Part shown: piece after piece, positions 1-5,334 of the stretch | How the letters are laid out: each line of letters opens with the position of its first letter | How positions within the stretch are numbered: position 1 is the first letter of the stretch | Source: an uncultured Chryseolinea sp. | Lineage (GTDB): Bacteria; Bacteroidota; Bacteroidia; Cytophagales; Cyclobacteriaceae | NCBI GenBank assembly: GCA_946478915.1 | Contig: CAMLER010000075.1 | Coordinates: 1-12,583 of the forward strand | Reading direction: 5' to 3' | Length of the DNA: 12,583 bases | Made by a program: the position numbers and the translations under genes | The notes under the pieces: generated by a model | What the model saw: the letters and a program-made list of their open reading frames with translations, nothing else | The model's database searches: none | Told to the model about the DNA's origin: nothing

Positions 1-360
1 GATTACGGAAGACGGGAAATAATTTCCGATTGTTCCTGCTTTAGCGAAGCCTAGCACAACTTGAATTATTCCTGCTAGAACAACCGTAGTTAGAAATGCC
101 TGGTAACTGCCCATCGATGTAATTGAAGCTAACACGATGGTTGTCAAGCCCGCCGCTGGTCCGCTGACGCTGAGCGCCGAGCCACTGAAGATACCTACAA
201 CGATGCCGCCTACTACTCCGGCAATTACTCCCGCAAACAATGGAGCTCCTGATGCCAATGCCACTCCTAAACAGAGTGGCAAGGCGACCAGGAAAACTAC
301 TATGCTTGCGGGTAAATCATGTTTGATATTTGTTAACGGGTGAAATCTATCCTTCGTCAT
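1..360 (-). CDS. SulP-family inorganic anion transporter, N-terminal part (cut by window edge)
   Basis: The first 120 residues of a membrane transporter, open to the window edge. After a short cytoplasmic lead ([19 protein letters not shown]) come closely spaced hydrophobic helices at about 19-36, 40-60, 68-83 and 88-107. The SulP hallmark is present: glycine/alanine-rich helices around [14 protein letters not shown] (39-52) and [10 protein letters not shown] (64-73), the segment that lines the anion site in SulP proteins. This version (SGPAAGLT) belongs to the subgroup often found beside, or fused to, carbonic anhydrase; that is family knowledge, and bicarbonate as substrate is inference. 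Its ATG follows the carbonic anhydrase stop codon directly (TAAATG on the minus strand), so the two are almost certainly co-transcribed and probably translationally coupled. It is only distantly similar to the other SulP at 1045-2355. Whether it has a STAS or fused carbonic anhydrase domain cannot be seen. Confidence 0.88.
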   Translation of the reverse strand, partial: MTKDRFHPLTNIKHDLPASIVVFLVALPLCLGVALASGAPLFAGVIAGVVGGIVVGIFSGSALSVSGPAAGLTTIVLASITSMGSYQAFLTTVVLAGIIQVVLGFAKAGTIGNYFPSSVI

Positions 361-1032
361 TTATGCCTCCTGTGTTTCAACCGCATTATTTTTTTCAACC
401 CCATTGTGTACTCGATAGATAGGGGGTAATTGGAGTTCGCTATCAAGACTCACTCCAAGGTCATTTATCAGGCCTGTCTTTAAGCTGTATACCCAGCCGT
501 GAATTTTCGGAGCGTTGTGTTTTCTCCAGGCATTTTGAATGATCGTAGTTTTAGAAAGATCAAGCACCTGTTCAACCACGTTCAATTCAACAAACCTGTC
601 AAAACGTTTTTCACGGTCAGCGATTCCGTCGAGTTCCTTGCTGTGCGTACGATATACATCTTTGATAAACCGAAGCCAGTTATCCACCAGACCAAATTGT
701 TCATTCTCCATTGCTGCTTTTACGCCGCCACATCCATAGTGGCCACACACGATCACATGCTTCACACGAAGAATGTTCACCGCATAATCCAGCACACTGA
801 GTAGATTCATGTCGGAATGCACAACCATGTTGGCGATGTTTCGATGAACGAAAATGTCACCGGGGCGGGTGTCGGTGATTTCATTAGCAGGTACCCGGCT
901 GTCCGAGCAACCGATCCAAAGGAACTGTGGACTTTGTCCCTGAGATAGTTTTTCAAAGTATTGTGGATCTTGCTCTAAGCGCCGATCAACCCACTGTTTG
1001 TTTCCGTCCAATAATGACTGATATAATTTCAT
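361..1032 (-). CDS. can: beta-class carbonic anhydrase
   Basis: Zinc enzyme interconverting CO2 and bicarbonate in the cytoplasm, 223 residues, the usual size for the bacterial beta class. The zinc ligands are all present: Cys42 and the Asp44/Arg46 dyad in CSDSRVPANE (42-51), then His98 and Cys101 in CGHYGCGG (96-103). These positions coincide with those of E. coli Can, and the match runs through HRNIAN (63-68) and the C-terminal IHGWVYSLKTG region. The ATG start fits this numbering. No signal peptide, so cytoplasmic. It lies between two SulP transporter genes, 12 nt after the upstream one and 0 nt before the downstream one, which points to hydration/dehydration of transported bicarbonate. 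The symbol is taken from the closest E. coli type; orthology to Can rather than CynT is not proven. Confidence 0.96.
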   Translation of the reverse strand: MKLYQSLLDGNKQWVDRRLEQDPQYFEKLSQGQSPQFLWIGCSDSRVPANEITDTRPGDIFVHRNIANMVVHSDMNLLSVLDYAVNILRVKHVIVCGHYGCGGVKAAMENEQFGLVDNWLRFIKDVYRTHSKELDGIADREKRFDRFVELNVVEQVLDLSKTTIIQNAWRKHNAPKIHGWVYSLKTGLINDLGVSLDSELQLPPIYRVHNGVEKNNAVETQEA

Positions 1033-1044
1033 TGTAGTTATTTT

Positions 1045-2355
1045 TTAGCTTGTTATTAATGCTGCTTCCCTTTCGGAAACCTGTTCGAAATCAGATTCAA
1101 CATCCTGGACCTTCCAGAAGTATTTCGCCAGGTAAAAGAACGCTGTTCCCGATAATACGGCGATGTTCAGATCGATCAGCACCGTTATCACCGTCGTGTA
1201 CAAAATGAATAGTAGCTGAATATTTCTTGCCGGTGAATTAAACCACTGGTATTGCATATAATAAGTTGGAAAGTCTTTATCAAAAACGTCTAGACCAGCC
1301 TTTAGCAAAACGCCGACGAATACGGCCGCAGGAACCAGAGCAAGGTAATCCTTGAACAGGATAATACTTAGCAATGCGAACACCCCGATGAGAACTCCAG
1401 CCAGACGCGTTTGAGCACCTTCTTTGAGCAAAAGCACGGAGCGAATGGTTGCCTGCGCGCCCGGAATGCCCTGGAAAATCCCGGACATACCATTAGCCAA
1501 CCCTTGGGCTACTAGCTCCTTGTTAAGGTTTGATTTTTCCCTCGTCATCCGATCTAGAATGAGCGCTGTGAGAAGGGAATCAAGGTATGCCAGAAGTGTC
1601 AGTTGTAATGCCAGCGGTATCGCCATCATTATATACTGCCTTTGCAGAATTTCTGATGGAAAATAGTTAGCCAGCATTGCGCCAAACTCGCTGATTGAAC
1701 CGATCGTGTTTCCTAACTGGATGCGTTCAAGTGATAATCCGGTTACCAGGGTTAGTGCTGTCATTATTATTATACTCCATAGCACACCTGAAATCAGCGA
1801 ACGTATTTGTTTTCGAACGTTCAATTTTTTCAGCCCCCAGACAATTCCGTATATCATACTAAATGTAGCGAGTGCAATAAGGATGTTAAGCCAAATGCCT
1901 CCTTCCATAATCGGCTTTCCGCCAACGGCTAACACTTTTACGATTTGATCCTTCCAAATTAAAACGGCTATACCATTCATAAACCCGAGTATGACAACGT
2001 TCGGGACATACGAAATCAATTTTCCCAAACGAATAAATCCCGCAATTATGAGGCAAACGGCATTTAGCATGAATACCAATGTGATGAACTGCTCCGCTAA
2101 TGCTTTTTCCTGGAAATTATCATATGCGAAAGCGACGGTAAGGGCCGAGACTGCTGTCATAGGAGCCGTCGGACCTGAGGCCTGAATGCGAACGCCGCCA
2201 AATGCTGATGCAATAATTGGAATGACCGCTGCTCCGATCATGCCCGCAAACGCGCCTCTTCCGGACATGGCACCGAAGGCGGCGCCCAAAGATATAGCGG
2301 CGAAACTTACTGTTAATCCAGCAGTAACATCGCCCAGAAACCGTTTTCCGTCCAT
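1045..2355 (-). CDS. SulP-family anion transporter lacking a STAS domain
   Basis: Inner-membrane anion transporter of 436 residues, made almost entirely of hydrophobic segments (about 10-14 half or full helices between residues 5 and 412). SulP signatures are seen at ASGPTAPMTAVSALT (59-73, the anion-binding turn), YVPNVVILGFMNGIA (116-130), NKELVAQGLANGMSG (278-292) and GIPGAQATIRS (296-306), followed by the conserved GAQTRLAG (313-320) and VPAAVFVGVLLKAG (341-354). The protein ends about 25 residues after the last helix, so the cytoplasmic STAS domain that most SulP proteins carry (total about 550-600 residues) is absent. The stop codon is clear and there is no sign of a frameshift. An in-frame TAA 18 nt upstream confirms the start region. 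It is followed by carbonic anhydrase after 12 nt, so bicarbonate or sulfate are the likely substrates; bicarbonate is favoured by context only. Confidence 0.93.
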   Translation of the reverse strand: MDGKRFLGDVTAGLTVSFAAISLGAAFGAMSGRGAFAGMIGAAVIPIIASAFGGVRIQASGPTAPMTAVSALTVAFAYDNFQEKALAEQFITLVFMLNAVCLIIAGFIRLGKLISYVPNVVILGFMNGIAVLIWKDQIVKVLAVGGKPIMEGGIWLNILIALATFSMIYGIVWGLKKLNVRKQIRSLISGVLWSIIIMTALTLVTGLSLERIQLGNTIGSISEFGAMLANYFPSEILQRQYIMMAIPLALQLTLLAYLDSLLTALILDRMTREKSNLNKELVAQGLANGMSGIFQGIPGAQATIRSVLLLKEGAQTRLAGVLIGVFALLSIILFKDYLALVPAAVFVGVLLKAGLDVFDKDFPTYYMQYQWFNSPARNIQLLFILYTTVITVLIDLNIAVLSGTAFFYLAKYFWKVQDVESDFEQVSEREAALITS

Positions 2356-2388
2356 GGGTGAATTATTTAGTTAGGGAATAAAATGATG

Positions 2389-2410
2389 TTGACGAAGAAG
2401 TACTCGTCAA
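2389..2410. other. 7-bp inverted repeat (hairpin or dyad) in the leader of the SulP gene
   Basis: TTGACGA (2389-2395) and TCGTCAA (2404-2410) are perfect inverted copies around an 8-nt centre. The dyad lies in the 73-nt gap between the small membrane protein gene and the SulP gene. On the transcribed minus strand no T-run follows the stem, so it is not a normal intrinsic terminator. It could be an operator, an RNA processing site or chance. Confidence 0.35.
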
Positions 2411-2428
2411 AGAAAAAAAGGATGGACG

Positions 2429-2785
2429 TTAAGCTTCGGGGGGAGGACTATAAATCTCGTAACTGCCAAGCAAAGGAATACCTTGTTCGTGACTACCATG
2501 CTTGGTGACCAAAATTTCGTGACCGTAAATAGTATGTGTAGAATAGCTCACAATTAAATCAACTCCTTTAGCGGAATGATCTTCATCTGCCATTCCGCCG
2601 AATGCATCTTTTTCCTCTTCGGCGGCGCTGCTTGAAATCAGCAGGGCAATGTTCTTAACCATTTGCTTATCCTTTGTCAATCCCAGAGCGGATACCTCTG
2701 CCAGAAAAAAGCTCATATTGAGAAATATGAGGCCTGTAAACAGGGCCATCGCATTTCTCGCATACGTATTTCTGAAGATAAGCAT
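2429..2785 (-). CDS. small single-pass membrane protein of unknown function
   Basis: Predicted 118-residue protein of no family I can name. A positively charged N-terminus (RNTYARNA, 5-12) precedes one hydrophobic helix at about 13-34 (containing LIFLNMSFFLAEV, 19-31). This looks like a membrane anchor or an uncleaved signal; no lipobox is visible. The remainder is probably periplasmic: a helical acidic stretch with AAEEEKDAFGG (54-64), a short DEDH segment, then beta-rich sequence ending in a proline-rich tail (YSPPPEA). The ORF stays open upstream to a TTG at 2848, but the first ATG is at 2785, chosen here; a second ATG at 2749 (starting MALFTGLIF) is also possible. It precedes the SulP gene by 73 nt on the same strand and could be its partner, which is inference only. 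Confidence 0.7.
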   Translation of the reverse strand: MLIFRNTYARNAMALFTGLIFLNMSFFLAEVSALGLTKDKQMVKNIALLISSSAAEEEKDAFGGMADEDHSAKGVDLIVSYSTHTIYGHEILVTKHGSHEQGIPLLGSYEIYSPPPEA

Positions 2786-2789
2786 GTTG

Positions 2790-2797
2790 CAAAAGTA
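2790..2797 (-). promoter_or_regulatory. Bacteroidota-type -7 box (TACTTTTG)
   Basis: On the minus strand the sequence TACTTTTG matches the -7 consensus TAnnTTTG known for the primary sigma factor of Bacteroidota. No clear TTG is seen at the -33 spacing. Transcription would begin at or within a few bases of the ATG at 2785, giving either a leaderless message or a leader of about 36 nt if the ATG at 2749 is used. Confidence 0.45.
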
Positions 2798-2990
2798 GCG
2801 TTTTTTTTCTAAACCATAACGGATTCGTTTATTCGGACGGTCGTTCAACAGGATGAATTACCCGATGATCCTATCAATTAATTATTTGCGCCCCCTAAAC
2901 GATAAATTTATAACGGTCATTTCACGATAAGGTTTATTTTTGGCGAGCCAACTGCCAGTAGCATCTGTATACTTTAATTTCTTAATCCAT

Positions 2991-3464
2991 ATGAAGCAAC
3001 CCGAATCCCTTCAACTCGTCGCCGAATTTCACACAACATTTAAACATCCAATCCTACCTGATCCTGCCATACCACACGAAGATCGTTGCAAACTGAGAGT
3101 TGCATTGATAGCTGAAGAGTTAAAGGAACTTGAAGTCGCCATTCTCGAAAAAGATATTGTTGAGGTAGCCGATGCGTTGTGCGACATTCAATACGTTCTC
3201 TCCGGTGCTATTCTCGAGTTCGGTCTTGGCGAAAAATTTAAAGCGCTGTTCGAAGAGGTGCAGCGATCTAATATGAGCAAGGCTTGCAGATCGGAAGATG
3301 AAGCTAAAACGACGGTTGAGCATTACAAACAAAAAGACGGAACCGAATGCTACTATCGCAAAGAAGGCGAGCTGTGGCTGATCTACCGAAAGTCTGATAA
3401 TAAGACATTAAAATCTGTCAACTATAGTCCGGCTAATCTCGCGCGAATTTTAAATGAAGGGTAA
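2991..3464 (+). CDS. MazG/PRA-PH-like nucleoside triphosphate pyrophosphohydrolase
   Basis: Cytoplasmic 157-residue protein of the all-alpha NTP pyrophosphohydrolase superfamily, which hydrolyses (d)NTPs or phosphoribosyl-ATP to the monophosphate and pyrophosphate. The Mg2+-binding signature is visible as EELKE (42-46) followed by EVADALCD (58-65), i.e. the EExxE...ExxD pattern of the family. The segment FEEVQRSNMSK (87-97) is typical of the stand-alone PRA-PH-like subgroup. A C-terminal part of about 45 residues (GTECYYRKEGELWLIYR, then NKTLKSVNYSPANL) follows the catalytic core. A housekeeping nucleotide-pool cleansing role is likely, but the substrate cannot be read from the sequence. The reading frame is open back to a TTG at 2940, but ATG 2991 puts the N-terminus where the family normally begins. 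No histidine-biosynthesis genes are nearby, so HisE function is unlikely. Confidence 0.87.
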   Translation: MKQPESLQLVAEFHTTFKHPILPDPAIPHEDRCKLRVALIAEELKELEVAILEKDIVEVADALCDIQYVLSGAILEFGLGEKFKALFEEVQRSNMSKACRSEDEAKTTVEHYKQKDGTECYYRKEGELWLIYRKSDNKTLKSVNYSPANLARILNEG

Positions 3465-3476
3465 AACTGGTTTACC
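3460..3476. other. small hairpin between convergent genes
   Basis: GGTAAA and TTTACC pair around a 5-nt loop (ACTGG). The hairpin overlaps the stop codon of the pyrophosphohydrolase and ends at the stop codon of the facing small ORF. It lies exactly where a bidirectional terminator would be, but the stem is short and A/T-rich and there is no T-run beyond it. Confidence 0.25.
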
Positions 3477-3704
3477 TCAGACGTAAAACTCAAATTGAAA
3501 AACAGCATCGTGACCCTTTTGCTGCAGCGGATTAATAGCGAGTATGTGGGAATCGTTATATGCCTTGATAAACTCTGTACGGCTGATGCGCAGCTTGCTC
3601 TGCCCAGGCTTGATGCGATGATACTGCATCCTACCAGACGAGTTCGCCGTAGCGCTGTAAAGATAACTGAATTGCAGAGTTATCGGAGAGGGTACGTACC
3701 TCAT
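3477..3704 (-). CDS. small hypothetical protein, coupled to the upstream small ORF
   Basis: A 75-residue product I do not recognise. It has no hydrophobic segment and a basic middle (RMQYHRIKPGQSKLRISRTEF, about 25-45, slightly abbreviated here by its key residues R, K and H). It ends in beta-like HDAVFQFEFYV (65-75). The amino-acid mix is that of a folded soluble protein, whereas the plus-strand reading of the same bases is rich in Arg, Leu and Val without pattern. The ATG at 3704 follows the preceding stop codon by 2 nt. A GTG at 3710 overlaps that stop as GTGA and would add two residues. Either way it is translationally coupled to the 82-residue ORF. It converges on the pyrophosphohydrolase gene with a 12-nt gap. 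Confidence 0.55.
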   Translation of the reverse strand: MRYVPSPITLQFSYLYSATANSSGRMQYHRIKPGQSKLRISRTEFIKAYNDSHILAINPLQQKGHDAVFQFEFYV

Positions 3705-3706
3705 TT

Positions 3707-3955
3707 TCACTGATACAGGTTATCAAAATCCTTGTTTATAATAGAGTTTTGCTTTTGATTATACTGTGCGAGCAACTTGTAGGCGGAATGCGGCACATAC
3801 TCAAAACGCTTTTCAAGGTCTTCAATCTTCACGCAAAGCTCGCGTATATAAAACCTTATTTGCTCCAAATCCTTACAATCAGCCGGCCTTTCAAAATTCC
3901 GTAAGGCAAACGCATTCAGGTCGCTTTCAATTTTCTTTCTATCAACAGTTGCCAT
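3707..3955 (-). CDS. small hypothetical helical protein
   Basis: An 82-residue soluble, probably all-helical protein without a recognised family. The stretch QIRFYIRELCVKIEDLEKRF (32-51) has the heptad spacing of an amphipathic or coiled-coil helix and suggests an oligomer or a binding adaptor. It is followed by a second helix, SAYKLLAQYNQKQN (57-70). Charged residues are evenly spread and there is no signal or membrane segment. The ATG at 3955 is chosen over an in-frame GTG at 3973. It is the first gene of a two-gene unit with the ORF at 3477-3704 and has a dyad-symmetric site 2 nt upstream of its start. A DNA-binding or regulatory role would fit the size and the dyad but is speculation. Confidence 0.62.
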   Translation of the reverse strand: MATVDRKKIESDLNAFALRNFERPADCKDLEQIRFYIRELCVKIEDLEKRFEYVPHSAYKLLAQYNQKQNSIINKDFDNLYQ

Positions 3956-3957
3956 GG

Positions 3958-3975
3958 TTGTGCATTTATACACAA
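3958..3975. promoter_or_regulatory. 18-nt operator-like dyad
   Basis: TTGTGCATTTATACACAA has perfect 5-bp arms (TTGTG/CACAA) and seven of nine possible complementary pairs. It abuts the start of the 82-residue minus-strand ORF, where a bound protein would block transcription start or translation initiation. It may be an autoregulatory operator; chance cannot be excluded for an A/T-rich dyad of this size. Confidence 0.35.
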
Positions 3976-4301
3976 TTATAACAAAAAAACGGTGTCTATT
4001 GCATGGAAATATGTGGAAACCTGCACTTATTTTTTAGCACGAATCTTAATTTATTGCATCTCAACCTCGAAATTAATAGTGTGATTTTCTGAGAGTTAAT
4101 AACATATATGCGAAGCTGGAGTTGATCTGCTGTGGGCGTTATGGAGATGCTAAAAGGTTCAGCGAACAGCGGTCGATAAGAATAAATGTTCTTTTAAGCA
4201 GGATCACATTACATCAACCTCGTGTTTAAGCTGAGTGGAGCAAATACGCGCCGGTCAACTAATTCGTTTAAATTATTATATTTAAAACTCTCTAATAGTG
4301 T
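3976..4301. other. 326-nt divergent intergenic region, nothing recognised
   Basis: This spacer separates the minus-strand small-ORF pair from the plus-strand zinc-ribbon gene and must hold promoters for both. I see no ORF with protein-like composition, no tRNA, no strong hairpin and no tandem repeat. TATATTTA at 4277-4284 differs from the TAnnTTTG consensus only in the last base and could be the -7 box for the gene at 4302, but no matching -33 TTG is present. Confidence 0.5.
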
Positions 4302-5198
4302 ATGGAAAAAGAAGCATCTAGTCCTTTCTTAAATATTTGGCACCTGGCCATGATCACGGGTGCTATTGTAATGACCCTTGTGGCGATAGGAATATACATT
4401 GTGCACAACATCAGGGTGTCGACAATTAAGGATTATAAAGGAAAGTATAACTTCATCAACGAGCACGAGATCAAAAGCTATAAGAGAGTCTTTGTATGTC
4501 TTGGACTCGCCGTGATGCTGCTGATCAACATATACGGAATGGGCGAACTTCACGAGATAGGGGTGTGGTTTTTTGTACGCCTTTTCATATCGATTGCCGG
4601 AGGTACCCTGGTCGCTTATGTCGCCTTCCTGGTCCTCGAATACTATTACCCTACTGTGCTTCATAGAAAATTAAATAAATGGAGATACATGCCACGCGTG
4701 GGAACGAATGGAGCCAAGCTTAGACTTCTAAGTGAGGATGAGGAAGATGTGCACCTTGCCGAAGGTATGCGCGCAGAGGAAAATGTGTTTTCTGTTGACT
4801 ATGACGTCTGGATTGATGAGAAGAGCGGCGAAGTTAAGGTCGAAAAATATCCTGGTCATCTCCAGGCTCTGAAGTGCAATAGCTGCGGATTTTTTACTAT
4901 GAAGGTTGTTCGGGAAGAAATTACGCGCCAGCCTGGAAAAGATGTGACAGGCGAATTGATAAAACACTACCAATGCTACTATTGTAAATCAGTTAGAGCG
5001 ACAGCCTTCAATATCTCCACACGGGAAGCAGATGACTACAGATCCCTGGCAAAACATAACTTCAAGAAGAATAAGGATATTGACCTGGTGAGAGTTGAAA
5101 TTCATACAACCACGGGCGGAAAGAAGTTTTTCGAGTTTCAAACCGTTGGTCAGGCACAAAAGTTCCTGGATGGATACGAAGGCGAAAAGACGTCTTAA
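4302..5198 (+). CDS. membrane-anchored zinc-ribbon protein of unknown function
   Basis: A 298-residue integral membrane protein. Three hydrophobic helices lie at about 13-35, 63-81 and 88-112, the third running into the aromatic YYYP (114-117). A basic hinge (HRKLNKWRYMPRV, 121-133) leads into a soluble region with the acidic LLSEDEEDVHLAEGM (142-156) and VDYDVWIDE (165-173). Then comes a four-cysteine zinc ribbon: CNSC (192-195) and CYYC (225-228), 29 residues apart. The C-terminal 60 residues are alpha/beta and rich in Lys. No catalytic motif is seen. The zinc ribbon on a membrane anchor suggests assembly, chaperoning or nucleic-acid/protein contact at the membrane, but this is inference. 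ATG 4302 is the only sensible start. It is 136 nt ahead of prc and probably transcribed separately. Confidence 0.82.
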   Translation: MEKEASSPFLNIWHLAMITGAIVMTLVAIGIYIVHNIRVSTIKDYKGKYNFINEHEIKSYKRVFVCLGLAVMLLINIYGMGELHEIGVWFFVRLFISIAGGTLVAYVAFLVLEYYYPTVLHRKLNKWRYMPRVGTNGAKLRLLSEDEEDVHLAEGMRAEENVFSVDYDVWIDEKSGEVKVEKYPGHLQALKCNSCGFFTMKVVREEITRQPGKDVTGELIKHYQCYYCKSVRATAFNISTREADDYRSLAKHNFKKNKDIDLVRVEIHTTTGGKKFFEFQTVGQAQKFLDGYEGEKTS

Positions 5199-5334
5199 AC
5201 GAGTTTCAGACCATACACGGAATTTTAATCGGACTTAGTAACGTTTTAGGTAATCTATTCAATTGGATTTGCGTTTGTATGGAGAGGCACGACATTTGCC
5301 AACCCTCTTCCGACTGAGTTAAAATAGAATAAAA

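Noticed and set aside
137..343. Pro/Thr/Ala-rich plus-strand ORF (68 residues)
   Set aside because: It is the antisense of the SulP membrane domain; the composition is what complementing Gly/Ala/Val codons yields, and there is no independent support.
499..804. Plus-strand ORF of 101 residues across the carbonic anhydrase gene
   Set aside because: It lies wholly antisense to a gene with all catalytic residues intact and shows no domain.
2786..2848. N-terminal extension of the small membrane protein to TTG 2848
   Set aside because: It would start with a rare codon, add a basic stretch before the membrane helix and include the promoter-like TACTTTTG box.
2940..2990. Extension of the pyrophosphohydrolase to TTG 2940
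   Set aside because: The 17 extra residues are hydrophobic and unlike the family N-terminus; ATG 2991 fits better.
2991..3464. MazG as part of a toxin-antitoxin (mazEF) locus
   Set aside because: No mazE/mazF-like gene is adjacent, and the protein is of the stand-alone PRA-PH-like type.
3495..3713. Plus-strand ORF of 72 residues
   Set aside because: It overlaps the minus-strand coupled ORF, which has the more protein-like composition and a coupled start.
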